A stretch of DNA of 64,000 nt. Source: DRPN01 sp964383915. GTDB taxonomy: Bacteria; Bacteroidota; Bacteroidia; Bacteroidales; VadinHA17. Below the pieces are notes generated by a model. That model was not told where the DNA came from and did no database searches. It worked only from the letters and a program-made list of their open reading frames with translations. Both the position numbers and the translations under genes were made by a program. This document shows positions 53,685-61,945 of the stretch, piece after piece. The first letter of the stretch is position 1; the number at the start of each line of letters is the position of its first letter. The stretch is from the NCBI GenBank assembly GCA_964383915.1, contig CAYLJE010000002.1, forward strand, positions 7,271 through 71,270. Reading direction: 5' to 3'.

Positions 53685-54158
53685 TTATCTGAAAACAGGA
53701 ACTTTACTTTTTTTATCAAAATGGATATTTTTGAACAGTATCCACGAACGGACACACAAGTTCCCTTTTATCTCTATATCGATCCTGCCATTATGAAAAG
53801 CAGAAACAAAGAGCGCTTTCCAGATTATTCCCATATTCTCATGTTGTATTTTAAGCGGAATACTGTATTTTTCATCACTTTCAGGCGGCATAATTAATTT
53901 TTCTTCAGTAGTAATAGTCCCTGCTTTTGTTGAGTTGATATAAATATCTGCTGATACATTTCTTACAATAACTTTTCGGGAAGAATTGTTTTCGATGTCC
54001 ATCACGATGTCCAGAAGGATGAACCCGTCATGCAACTCTTTGATTTTTACAGAAGAAATATTCCCTGGCTGTACATCCCACATTCCCGAGCAGGCAGCCA
54101 GAGAGAACAATGAGAAAAAGAGCAGGGCATAGAAAGAAAACCTTTTCGTGAACGTCAT
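53685..54158 (-). CDS. LEA14-like (type 2) lipoprotein
   Basis: A 157-aa protein with signal peptide and lipobox SLAAC (Cys about residue 23). The body resembles the water-stress/LEA type 2 beta sandwich: GFILLDIVMDIENNSSRKVIVRNVSADIYIN and later EEKLIMPPESDEKYSIPLKI, ending in GNLCVRSWILFKNIHF. It probably sits in the periplasm or outer membrane; the function is unknown. ATG 54158 gives a clean signal peptide. It is upstream of the Usp gene, which has its own promoter. Confidence 0.7.
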   Translation of the reverse strand: MTFTKRFSFYALLFFSLFSLAACSGMWDVQPGNISSVKIKELHDGFILLDIVMDIENNSSRKVIVRNVSADIYINSTKAGTITTEEKLIMPPESDEKYSIPLKIQHENMGIIWKALFVSAFHNGRIDIEIKGNLCVRSWILFKNIHFDKKSKVPVFR

Positions 54159-54226
54159 AATCAATAATTTCGGTCTGGTATCGAATGCAACGGGAAGAAA
54201 GCCGGATAACTGTGGAACCCTTATGA

Positions 54227-54973
54227 TTAACTTTCTTCGAGTGCCTGCATCAGTTCATCGGTCATTTCAAGGTTGTGATAGACATTTTGCACATCGTCAT
54301 CATCCTCGAAATCTTCTACCATCCTGAGTATTTTCATAGCATCTTCAACCTCCAGCTTTTTAGCGGTTACAGGGACTCGTTCCAACTCGGCGTTTTCAGG
54401 TTGAATTCCCATTTCGTCCAGTTTCTTTTGAATATTCCCAAAATCTTCCAGGGCACATGTGACCACCATGGAATCTGCTGCATCTTCTATTTCTTCTGCT
54501 CCGGCATCAATGAGTTCCAGCTCAAATTCCTCAGGGTCAAAATCTGCTTTGGGAATTGTAAACACTCCTTTTCGTTCAAAAACATATTTTAATGAACCGT
54601 TGGTTCCGAGGCTCCCGCCGCGCTTGGTAAAAATAGAACGTATATTACTGACGGTGCGGTTTTTATTGTCTGTAAGACATTCGATAAAAATACCCACCCC
54701 ATTGGGAGCATATCCTTCAAAAGTGATCTCCTGAAAATTTGCTCCGTCAGCAGAAGCTTTTGAAATAGCACGTTCGATATTATCTTTGGGCATATTGGTC
54801 CCCTTGGCATTCTGAACAGCAAGCCTCAGCCTCGGATTGGAATCAGGGTCAGGTCCTCCCTCCCGTGTTGCAATTTGTATTTCCTTTACCAGTTTTGAAA
54901 ATATCTTTGATCTTTTTGCATCCGCTGCCCCCTTTTTTCTTTTTATGGTTGACCATTTGCTATGTCCTGACAT
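54227..54973 (-). CDS. YebC/PmpR-family protein (TACO1-like)
   Basis: A 248-aa cytosolic protein. The hallmark N-terminus MSGHSKWSTIKRKKGAADAKR is followed by SKLVKEIQIATREGGPDPDSNPRLRLAVQNAK, NMPKDNIERAI, and YAPNGVGIFIECLTDNKNRT. It has been treated as a transcriptional regulator, while more recent work on the family points to relief of ribosome stalling at proline runs. The C-terminal ~25 residues are acidic. Length is normal. Confidence 0.93.
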   Translation of the reverse strand: MSGHSKWSTIKRKKGAADAKRSKIFSKLVKEIQIATREGGPDPDSNPRLRLAVQNAKGTNMPKDNIERAISKASADGANFQEITFEGYAPNGVGIFIECLTDNKNRTVSNIRSIFTKRGGSLGTNGSLKYVFERKGVFTIPKADFDPEEFELELIDAGAEEIEDAADSMVVTCALEDFGNIQKKLDEMGIQPENAELERVPVTAKKLEVEDAMKILRMVEDFEDDDDVQNVYHNLEMTDELMQALEES

Positions 54974-55267
54974 ATTTCAAATTGTTTAAGTTTTGACAAA
55001 AATAAGAAAACGGCTTGCAAAAATAAAATATCATATCATTTTCTCCAGGTAGTAATGTCCCGGGAAAACTTCGGTAAGTGACTTATCTGATATCATCAGA
55101 AACATTCATCCGTTCGTGTTTCCGGTTTCAACATAACCCCATATGACATAATAACGGACTTCTTCTCCTAAAAAGTGTAACCACAATTTTTTGTTTTGGA
55201 CCATGATATAAATTTTCCCTTTATAAATAATAAAAGCGGAAAAATTATGACATAACTACGTAGTATG
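54974..55267. other. Intergenic stretch upstream of yebC
   Basis: About 290 bases, AT-rich. I see only a 32-codon minus-strand frame (55106-55204) with no supporting features. No RNA gene or clear promoter is recognised. Confidence 0.5.
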
Positions 55268-55689
55268 CTGGCGCTGTTCTAATTTATGAATCAATATGCA
55301 AACCAAGGTATAGTGGATCATATTAGAAATTATCAATCCCAAAATTCCAATTTGCCAAGCATCTCAGACAGGCATTGAAATACCTGTCTGTAAAAAAATA
55401 CTGTCCCTTGCGGGACTAAAAATCTTTTCCTAATTGTAATAAATAGCCTTCTGCCTTATCCCATTCTTTTGATAACCAAAAGAATGTAATCACATATATT
55501 CATTACAGCTTGTTCAATGGCAAATCATTAGTCCCGCAGGGACTTATTGATATTTGACAGCCACCCTGGTGGCTGGAAACATTCTTGCATCAAATAAATT
55601 ACAGCCCGCAGGGATAGAATGGTTTAAAACAAATGCATTACTTGTAAATATGATAATAATCTGTGATCCATATTTCATAACAGCGCCAG
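55268..55689. mobile_element. MITE-like multi-hairpin element with terminal inverted repeats
   Basis: A 422-bp non-coding block bounded by the inverted repeat CTGGCGCTGTT (55268-55278) and AACAGCGCCAG (55679-55689). Inside it is packed with palindromes: CAGACAGG/CCTGTCTG (55365-55390), GTCCC/GGGAC (55403-55416), CATTCTTTTG/CAAAAGAATG (55462-55486, perfect 10-bp arms), AGTCCC/GGGACT (55530-55544) and CAGCCACC/GGTGGCTG (55558-55575). The two GTCCC-type hairpins lie in opposite orientation. No transposase is encoded. The element probably cut into a small exported protein gene at its right end. No target-site duplication is obvious. Confidence 0.55.
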
Positions 55690-55854
55690 ATTGTCTTGTG
55701 AAATAAATGTACCAGATACCTGTGAACCATCCCGCATTGTTATTACCAGTGTAATTCCCTTTGCATAAGTTACTTGTTGTGCCATGCAGGATTCTATACT
55801 GACCTGCATAATAAATCCCGTAAGCAAAACAAAAACAAACATTATTTTTTTCAT
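55675..55854 (-). CDS. Small exported peptide, probably truncated by the adjacent element
   Basis: A 59-codon ORF with a clear signal sequence (MKKIMFVFVLLTGFIMQ, then SIESC, a possible lipobox-like Cys or ordinary cleavage after CMA). The mature part QQVTYAKGITLVITMRDGS followed by QVSGTFISQDN looks like the start of a beta-rich domain and then stops within the inverted repeat of the element. The reading frame ends in LALL encoded by the repeat itself. A T-rich region lies upstream. It is probably the 5' remnant of a larger gene. Confidence 0.4.
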   Translation of the reverse strand: MKKIMFVFVLLTGFIMQVSIESCMAQQVTYAKGITLVITMRDGSQVSGTFISQDNLALL

Positions 55855-55988
55855 GGTTTCTGTTTTTTTTAAAAAATATTATTTAATTTATACATAAACT
55901 TATTTATGTAAGTTACATGAAACCATTGTAAAAGAGAATTTTTTCCGTTTACAAATTACACAACCATGAGTAAATCCTGTTGGGAAAA

Positions 55989-56330
55989 TCAGATGCAGCT
56001 CTTTAAAGTTGTCTCCCCTGTACCCAATATATTTTCTAAATGGAGTAATTTAATCAATTCGGTTACTTCGGGCAATACGTGAATCAGTTCGAAATCAAAC
56101 CGGCATAATTCTGCCTTTCTGGCAGTCTCTACAAGGAAATCAAAACCGGTACTGTCAATAAAATGAATTCCTTCAAGGTCGAGCGTGATTTTCATTTCTC
56201 CTTTTTCCGGGATATTGTTCAGCTCTGTTCTCATTTCCCTTGCCACCATTAAATTGAGGCGGTTAATACCCGGCAATGAAAATAATAAATGACCTTCACC
56301 GATAAAATCTTTTTTTACCATAGCAAACAT
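55989..56330 (-). CDS. STAS-domain protein (anti-sigma factor antagonist type)
   Basis: A 113-aa single-domain protein. The STAS core is MKITLDLEGIHFIDSTGFDFLVETARKAEL, with the phosphorylatable Ser in IDSTGFDFL (about residue 61), followed by FELIHVLPEVTELIKLLHLE. Such proteins bind anti-sigma kinases or act in other partner-switching complexes. No kinase or phosphatase gene is next to it. The start may be ATG 56330 or 56321 (MVKKD). Confidence 0.8.
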   Translation of the reverse strand: MFAMVKKDFIGEGHLLFSLPGINRLNLMVAREMRTELNNIPEKGEMKITLDLEGIHFIDSTGFDFLVETARKAELCRFDFELIHVLPEVTELIKLLHLENILGTGETTLKSCI

Positions 56331-56413
56331 TCATTTTTAAAAGCAACGAAAATACAGATTGATTTTTTTAAGAAAAGCTAAAAAACGGGGTATTTATTAA
56401 CAATTGGATTAAA

Positions 56414-58162
56414 TTATTCACTAAAACGCAGCTTTAGTTCATCCAATTGTTTTTTAGAGATAGTATTTGGGGCATCAGCCATCATGTCGCGACCTGCATT
56501 GTTTTTGGGGAAAGCGATAAAGTCACGGATAGATTCGCTTCCGCCGAATATGGCCGCTAAACGGTCAAGACCGAAAGCAATTCCGCCGTGTGGCGGGGCT
56601 CCGTATCGTAAAGCTTCCATCAGGAAACCAAACTGACGATTGGCTTCTTCAGGAGAAAAGCCTAAAAGTTCCAGCATTCTCCTTTGTAATTTCGTATCAT
56701 GAATACGGATAGATCCTCCTCCGATTTCCACACCGTTAATGACCAGATCATAAGCATTGGCTCTGACTTCTCCGGGTTGATTGTCCAGTAATGAAACATC
56801 CTCCGGTAAAGGAGAAGTAAAAGGATGATGTTTGGCTGTGTATCTTTTTTCTTCTTCATTCCACTCCAGCAAAGGGAAATCAACAACCCATAGGGGGTTA
56901 AAAGTATCTTTTTTACGTAGTCCCAGACGAGAACCTAATTCCAGACGTAACTCAGATAATGCAAACAAGGTGCGTTTTTTTTCTCCTGATAAGACAAGCA
57001 ATAAATCCCCGGTCTTGGTCCCTGCCTGCTTTCCCCATGAAGTCAATTCATCTGCTGAGAAGAACTTATCCACAGAGGATTTAATGGTTCCGTCTTTTAA
57101 AAATTTTACATAAACCAACCCTCCGGCACCTATCTGTGGCCGTTTGACAAATGCTGTCAACTGATCTAATTGTTTTCTGGAATAGTCAGCACTCTCCGCG
57201 GCACAGATCCCGCCGATATATTCTGTTTGGTCAAAAACCCGGAACCCTTTTCCTTTTGCCAGAGAAGTAAAATCACTGATCTCCATACCGAAACGTATAT
57301 CCGGCTTATCCGTCCCATATTTTGCTATGGCCTCACTGAATTTCATTCTTGGAAAATTTCTTTCATAATGATAAGACAGTATTTTTTCAAACAGGTGTTT
57401 TATAAGCCCTTCAAATATATCCAGTATATCGTCTCTTTCTATAAAAGACAATTCGCAGTCAATCTGTGTAAACTCCGGTTGACGGTCTGCCCGCAGGTCT
57501 TCATCCCTGAAACATTTTACCAGTTGATAGTATTTGTCATATCCCGCTATCATCAATAACTGTTTGAATATTTGCGGGGATTGTGGCAATGCGTAAAACT
57601 GATGTTTGTGCATGCGGGAAGGGACCACAAAGTCCCGGGCTCCTTCCGGGGTTGATTTAATCAATATAGGGGTTTCGATTTCCAGAAAGTCTTTGTTATC
57701 AAGATAATTGCGTGTTTCCCGCGCAATGTTGTGGCGCAGGATTAAATTTTTTTTCAATGGGTCCCGACGTAAATCCAGATATCTGAACCTCATCCGGATG
57801 TCTTCTCCGCCATCGGTATCTTCTTCAATGGTAAAAGGGGGTAACTTTGATTTATTCAGTATCCTGATGGTTTCCACTTCAATCTCAATATCTCCCGTAT
57901 TCAGATTTTTATTTTTATTACTTCGTTCCCGGACGGTCCCCTGTGCACTGACGACATATTCACGCCCCAATTTTCTGGCTTTTTCACATAAAGCGGCATC
58001 ATGTTTTATGTTAAAAACCAATTGCGTAATTCCATATCTGTCACGCAAGTCGATAAAAGTCATTCCGCCGAGATCCCTCGACCGCTGAATCCAGCCCGAT
58101 AGCATCACTTTCTTTCCGGTATCTTCAATCCTTAATTGCCCGCATGTGTGTGTTCGATACAT
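56414..58162 (-). CDS. aspS: Aspartyl-tRNA synthetase
   Basis: A 582-aa class II synthetase of bacterial type. The N-terminal OB domain starts YRTHTCGQLRIEDTGKKVMLSGWIQRSRDLGGMTF. Class II motif 2 is FRDEDLRADRQPEFTQID, motif 1 is in IETPILIKSTPEGARDF, and motif 3 is GIAFGLDRLAAIFGGSESIRDFIAFPK. The bacterial GAD insertion lies between about 285 and 420. Whether it discriminates tRNA-Asp from tRNA-Asn is not determined here. Divergent from tadA. Confidence 0.97.
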   Translation of the reverse strand: MYRTHTCGQLRIEDTGKKVMLSGWIQRSRDLGGMTFIDLRDRYGITQLVFNIKHDAALCEKARKLGREYVVSAQGTVRERSNKNKNLNTGDIEIEVETIRILNKSKLPPFTIEEDTDGGEDIRMRFRYLDLRRDPLKKNLILRHNIARETRNYLDNKDFLEIETPILIKSTPEGARDFVVPSRMHKHQFYALPQSPQIFKQLLMIAGYDKYYQLVKCFRDEDLRADRQPEFTQIDCELSFIERDDILDIFEGLIKHLFEKILSYHYERNFPRMKFSEAIAKYGTDKPDIRFGMEISDFTSLAKGKGFRVFDQTEYIGGICAAESADYSRKQLDQLTAFVKRPQIGAGGLVYVKFLKDGTIKSSVDKFFSADELTSWGKQAGTKTGDLLLVLSGEKKRTLFALSELRLELGSRLGLRKKDTFNPLWVVDFPLLEWNEEEKRYTAKHHPFTSPLPEDVSLLDNQPGEVRANAYDLVINGVEIGGGSIRIHDTKLQRRMLELLGFSPEEANRQFGFLMEALRYGAPPHGGIAFGLDRLAAIFGGSESIRDFIAFPKNNAGRDMMADAPNTISKKQLDELKLRFSE

Positions 58163-58266
58163 CCGTTGAAAAATTTCAGCAAAAATACATAAAATAATTT
58201 CGTGGATTGTTTTCTTACCTGCAGTTTTTTATCATCTTTACTAAGAATATTTTTAAGGATTGTTTT

Positions 58267-58740
58267 ATGCCGGAAAAAAATATCCTGGATGATGCATTTT
58301 TCATGCGTGAAGCATTGAAGGAGGCCGGAAAGGCCCTGGAAGCAGAAGAAATACCTGTGGGAGCTGTTATTGCCTGCCACAATGAAATTATTGCCCGAAG
58401 CCATAATCAGGTTGAAATGCTTCACGATCCTACCGCCCATGCTGAAATACTGGCTATTACGGCAGCAACCCATCATCTGGGAAATAAATTTCTGACAGGA
58501 TGTACTCTATATGTCACGGTGGAACCCTGTGTTATGTGTGCAGGAGCCCTTTTTTGGTCACGAATAGACCGGATTGTTTTTGCTACAGCTGACGAGAAAA
58601 GAGGGTACCGGCTTTTTTATCCCGGTATCATCCATCCGAAAACAAAAGTTACGAAAGGGATATTACAAGAAGAAGCCCGGTCTGTCATGGATTATTTTTT
58701 TAAAAAATTACGTGGGAATCAGGATACCTACCTTTTGTAA
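58267..58740 (+). CDS. tadA: tRNA-specific adenosine deaminase TadA
   Basis: A 157-aa zinc deaminase that converts A34 to inosine in tRNA-Arg(ACG). The zinc site is HAEILAITAA (His, catalytic Glu) and EPCVMCAGALFWSRI (PCxxC). The C-terminal ILQEEARSVMDYFFKKLR helix is typical of TadA. ATG 58267 is chosen because the upstream 60 bases encode a hydrophobic stretch unrelated to the family and overlap the aspS promoter region. Confidence 0.94.
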   Translation: MPEKNILDDAFFMREALKEAGKALEAEEIPVGAVIACHNEIIARSHNQVEMLHDPTAHAEILAITAATHHLGNKFLTGCTLYVTVEPCVMCAGALFWSRIDRIVFATADEKRGYRLFYPGIIHPKTKVTKGILQEEARSVMDYFFKKLRGNQDTYLL

Positions 58741-58775
58741 GACATTTAAAGATATAGTTATAACATAAAATTATG

Positions 58776-58783
58776 TATTTTTG
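58776..58783 (+). promoter_or_regulatory. -7 promoter box for the gene at 58815
   Basis: TATTTTTG matches TAnnTTTG. It lies inside the longer possible reading frame and so supports the start at 58815. Confidence 0.5.
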
Positions 58784-58814
58784 TAATCAGAGGAAATCAA
58801 TAAAATATGAGGTC

Positions 58815-59519
58815 ATGAAAAAAACTATTTTAATATCTGTATTTTTCTTTTTCGGCCTGGCATGGATAATGCAAGCCCAGATATATTCTTCCCCCAACAG
58901 TAATCCTCAGCTTATTCAGATGATGCATCGCTCCCTGGTTGTTGAAAAAGAAGCATACCTTCATGTGTATGGCAATCCTTTTGTAGATAAGGATTTTGAA
59001 AAGGGAGAGATTATTTTTAAGGATTCATCTCGGGTAAAAAATGTGCCTTTGCGATTGAATACTTATACTGATAATATCGAATTTACTTACAATGATACGA
59101 TTAAGGTAATTTCCTCGCCGGATATTATTAATTATGTAAAATTTGGAAACAGGAAATTTATTTATTCCCGGTATAAGGAAGGAGCTTTTTATAAGAACGG
59201 ATTTTTTGAAATTCTTGCTGATGGAAATACCAGACTTCTGCTTCACCGGGAAACGATCATCAAACGGGAACAACTTCCCCCCAGCGACTATGAAGGAGGC
59301 AATTTCCGCGATTATTTTCGTACAGCCCAGACTTACTATATTAAGAATGGAGTTAACCCTTCCAAAAGAATTTCAAAAAGTAAAAAAAGTGTGCTGAAGG
59401 CCTTGGGAGATCACCGGAAAGAATTGGAAAAATATATTAAAGGCAATCACCTGAAAATGTCAAAAGAAGATGCACTAATAGACCTGGTATATTATTATAA
59501 CTCTTTATCGTTTAAATAA
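58815..59519 (+). CDS. Exported protein of unknown function
   Basis: A 234-aa protein with signal peptide MKKTILISVFFFFGLAWIMQAQ. The mature part has alternating strands (GEIIFKDSSRVKNVPLRLNTYTDN, IEFTYNDTIKVI, YVKFGNRKFIYSRYKEGAFYK), a YYIKNGVNPSKRISKSKKSV segment, and a helical end. This looks like a small periplasmic or cell-surface beta-rich domain often found in Bacteroidota, but I cannot name the family. Confidence 0.7.
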   Translation: MKKTILISVFFFFGLAWIMQAQIYSSPNSNPQLIQMMHRSLVVEKEAYLHVYGNPFVDKDFEKGEIIFKDSSRVKNVPLRLNTYTDNIEFTYNDTIKVISSPDIINYVKFGNRKFIYSRYKEGAFYKNGFFEILADGNTRLLLHRETIIKREQLPPSDYEGGNFRDYFRTAQTYYIKNGVNPSKRISKSKKSVLKALGDHRKELEKYIKGNHLKMSKEDALIDLVYYYNSLSFK

Positions 59520-59567
59520 TATCCCGTCTCCTGGCGGGTTTGATTTAAAGGCTTATTCAATAGAACA

Positions 59568-60077
59568 ATGACTGTTCAGAACAAACATCTGCATATTCTT
59601 ACCTGGCTGGTGCACCTTATTAGTACTATTATTTATGTAATGATCGTTTACTCCATTTATTTAACCCGGTTTTATGAGAAAATAACCCCCAACATTCCCC
59701 GTGATTATTATACGATCTTCTTTGGAGTTATATACATTGTTGTCTTGTTTTATCCTAATATAGTTAAATATCATTATGTTTACTACTCTGATGACGGAGA
59801 TTTTCTGGTTTTTAAAATATATCCTCTTGGGTTTTTTACTGCCAGAAAGCAAACCTTCAGGATTCCTAAAAAAGATTTCATAAAGGCTGAGCTCAGGGAA
59901 AGTTTTTTCCGCCTTCGGAAAGCGTTGATCATTTATCAGAAAATAAACAATAATGTTGCTAAATATCCGCCGGTATATATTAACGGGCTCCCCGGGACAG
60001 ACCAGAAAAAAATACTATTATCTTTATCCAGGCTGATGGTCGGCAAAGCATCTGCTTCTCAACATATAAACAGATGA
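59568..60077 (+). CDS. Small membrane protein of unknown function (two TM, PH-like tail)
   Basis: A 169-aa protein. Two membrane helices lie at about residues 10-30 (WLVHLISTIIYVMIVYSIYL) and 48-66 (YTIFFGVIYIVVLFYPNIV). The rest (YYSDDGDFLVFKIYPLG, then KQTFRIPKKDFIKAELRE and a C-terminal helix) resembles bacterial PH-type membrane proteins in strand order. No enzyme motif is visible. It starts 48 bp after the preceding unknown gene and may share its transcript. Confidence 0.65.
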   Translation: MTVQNKHLHILTWLVHLISTIIYVMIVYSIYLTRFYEKITPNIPRDYYTIFFGVIYIVVLFYPNIVKYHYVYYSDDGDFLVFKIYPLGFFTARKQTFRIPKKDFIKAELRESFFRLRKALIIYQKINNNVAKYPPVYINGLPGTDQKKILLSLSRLMVGKASASQHINR

Positions 60078-60110
60078 AAAAAATCATGTTTCAGGAGAAA
60101 AACCTTTCTT

Positions 60111-60118
60111 TAGCTTTG
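60111..60118 (+). promoter_or_regulatory. -7 promoter box of the gdhA relic
   Basis: TAGCTTTG matches TAnnTTTG, 22 bases before the ATG, with a TTTC about 19 bases upstream (60089-60091 region). The promoter has outlived the gene. Confidence 0.4.
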
Positions 60119-60140
60119 CCCAAATTTTAAACTATCATTT

Positions 60141-60620
60141 ATGAAGACAGAAGACATTGTCACTCAGCTCGAACAAAAACATCCGGGCGAAAACGAATAC
60201 CTTCAGGCCGTCAGGGAAGTTCTTGAATCCATTGAAGTTATATATGATCAGAACCCTCAGTTCGAATCTGCCGGCATTGTAGAAAGACTGGTCGAACCGG
60301 ATCGTGTCATTACTTTTAAAGTCCCGTGGGTGGATGATGAAGGGAATGTGCCTGTCAACCCTGGTTATCGTATTCAGTTTAACAATATCCTGGGCCCGTA
60401 TAAAGGCGGACTACGGTTTCACCCAAGTGTCAACCTGAGTATTTTAAAATTCCCGGGGTTTGAGCAGATATTCAAAAATGCTCTGACTACCTTACCATTG
60501 GGGGGGCCAAAGGAGGAAGTGATTTTCAGGTTTTTGAAAGTTGTAATTTTCTCTTTTCTTTATCCTGTTTTGATTATATTAGACTCCGCGGGTAAAAATT
60601 TAAACTTTTTTTTTGGGTGA
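60141..60620 (+). pseudogene. Glutamate dehydrogenase gene remnant (frameshifted, 3' end missing)
   Basis: The first ~120 codons encode a typical family-1 GDH N-terminus (VERLVEPDRVITFKVPWVDD, GPYKGGLRFHPSVNLSILKF, then ALTTLPLGG). At the G-run 60500-60506 one base is missing: one extra G would give GGAKGGSDF, the catalytic-lysine motif. Just after this (about 60526) similarity ends and the frame runs through AT-rich sequence to a stop. The catalytic core and NAD(P) domain are absent. It shares only about half its residues with the intact gdhA at 61.9 kb, so it is an old paralogue, not a recent copy. Confidence 0.85.
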
Positions 60621-60634
60621 ATATTTGTTTTTTT

Positions 60635-61741
60635 ATGGAACCCTTAGTTTACAAGATAGCTTTAACTTTATTGCCGGGAGTCGGCTCTATGAGAATACGT
60701 TCCATCCTGGGGCATGTGGGTTCTCCGGAGAATTTCTTCAGGGAACCGGCAAAAAGTCTGCTCGGCATTCCTGGCATAGGAGGACATCTGGTTTCCCGTA
60801 GTATCCGGGAAAAAGTGCTGGAACAGGCTCAGCAGGAAATGATATTCCTGGAAAAGAACAATATCCGTACTGTCTATTTCCTGGATGATGACTATCCACA
60901 GAGACTAAAACAGTGTGAAGATGCACCGGTAATTATTTATGTTCAGGGAGATACCTGTCTGGATGCCAGAAAAATACTCAGTGTTGTCGGAACACGCCGT
61001 GCAACTTCCTATGGACTGGATCATTGTAAAAAGATCATAGAAGGATTGGCACGGACTTATCCTGACCTCCTGATTGTCAGCGGACTGGCTTACGGCATTG
61101 ATGTTTGTGCCCATAAGGCAGCTTTAAAGAACGGTTTACAAACAGTTGCCGTTCTGGGACACGGACTCCATATGATTTATCCGGCTATACACCGGGATGT
61201 GGCGAAAGATATTGTAAAACAGGGAGCCCTGGTGACCGAATTCAGTACTATCCATATCCCTGATAAAAGAAATTTTATAGCGCGGAACAGAATTATTGCC
61301 GGACTGGCGGATGCTACCCTGGTGGCTGAATCAGGTATAAAAGGGGGGGCTTTAATTACAGCAGACCTGGCAAACTCATATAATCGTGATGTTTTTACAC
61401 TTCCGGGAAGGATATCAGACCCCTGGTCAAAAGGATGCAATCATCTGATTAAAAAAAACCTGGCTGCTCTGGTAGAAAACGACAACGATATTTCTTATCT
61501 TCTGGGTTGGGAATCGGAATCTCCGTCACATCAAGATATTCAAAAAGAACTTTTCATTGATCTGAATGAAGAAGAACAAAAATTGGTTGACCTGCTGAAA
61601 GAGCAGGGAGATCTTTCCATTGACCAACTGGCTATCCTGGCAGAATACCCTGTCAGTAAGACCTCTTCTATTCTGTTGAACCTTGAATTTGCCGGTCTCA
61701 TCAAGAGTTTCCCCGGGAACATTTACCGGTACCTAAACTGA
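60635..61741 (+). CDS. dprA: DNA processing protein DprA
   Basis: A 368-aa protein that loads RecA onto incoming single-stranded DNA. An N-terminal helix-hairpin-helix region (LLPGVGSMRIRSIL and LLGIPGIGGHLVSRSI) is followed by the Rossmann-like DprA core: VVGTRRATSYGLDH, VSGLAYGIDVCAHKAAL, TVAVLGHGLHMIYP, NFIARNRIIAGLADATLVAE and GGALITADLANSYNRDVFTLPG. The C-terminal winged helix contains LSIDQLAILAEYPVSKTSSILLNLE. ATG 60635 is preferred to GTG 60617. It lies between the gdhA relic and intact gdhA. Confidence 0.95.
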   Translation: MEPLVYKIALTLLPGVGSMRIRSILGHVGSPENFFREPAKSLLGIPGIGGHLVSRSIREKVLEQAQQEMIFLEKNNIRTVYFLDDDYPQRLKQCEDAPVIIYVQGDTCLDARKILSVVGTRRATSYGLDHCKKIIEGLARTYPDLLIVSGLAYGIDVCAHKAALKNGLQTVAVLGHGLHMIYPAIHRDVAKDIVKQGALVTEFSTIHIPDKRNFIARNRIIAGLADATLVAESGIKGGALITADLANSYNRDVFTLPGRISDPWSKGCNHLIKKNLAALVENDNDISYLLGWESESPSHQDIQKELFIDLNEEEQKLVDLLKEQGDLSIDQLAILAEYPVSKTSSILLNLEFAGLIKSFPGNIYRYLN

Positions 61742-61899
61742 CATTTTATTATTCACCTGAAATACATCCCAATACTGCCGGTATGTTATTAAACACCTTC
61801 CTTCATAAAGAGAGATATATTATTGATAGTCAATGAGTATAGTCATAATATCAACGGTGGAAACTGCTTAAAATCATATTTTTCTATTGAAAAAATATA

Positions 61900-61907
61900 T
61901 ATGTTTG
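61900..61907 (+). promoter_or_regulatory. -7 promoter box of gdhA
   Basis: TATGTTTG matches TAnnTTTG, 38 bases before the start. A TTG at 61887-61889 is closer than normal. The remaining 205-bp gap after dprA has nothing else recognisable. Confidence 0.45.
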
Positions 61908-61945
61908 CTCATAATGAAATTTTAACCATTTAAAACCAATACGTT

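Noticed and set aside
55106..55204. Minus-strand 32-codon frame MVQNKKLWLHFLGEE... in the gap before yebC.
   Set aside because: No promoter, no signal or domain feature, and its length is within chance expectation in AT-rich DNA.
55250..55700. Possible CRISPR array in the palindrome-rich region.
   Set aside because: The hairpins are all different, unevenly spaced, and there are no direct repeats with regular spacers or cas genes.
60498..60530. Possibility that the gdhA relic is only a sequencing error in the G-run.
   Set aside because: Even after restoring the missing base, GDH similarity ends within about ten codons and the whole C-terminal two-thirds is absent, so it is a true pseudogene.
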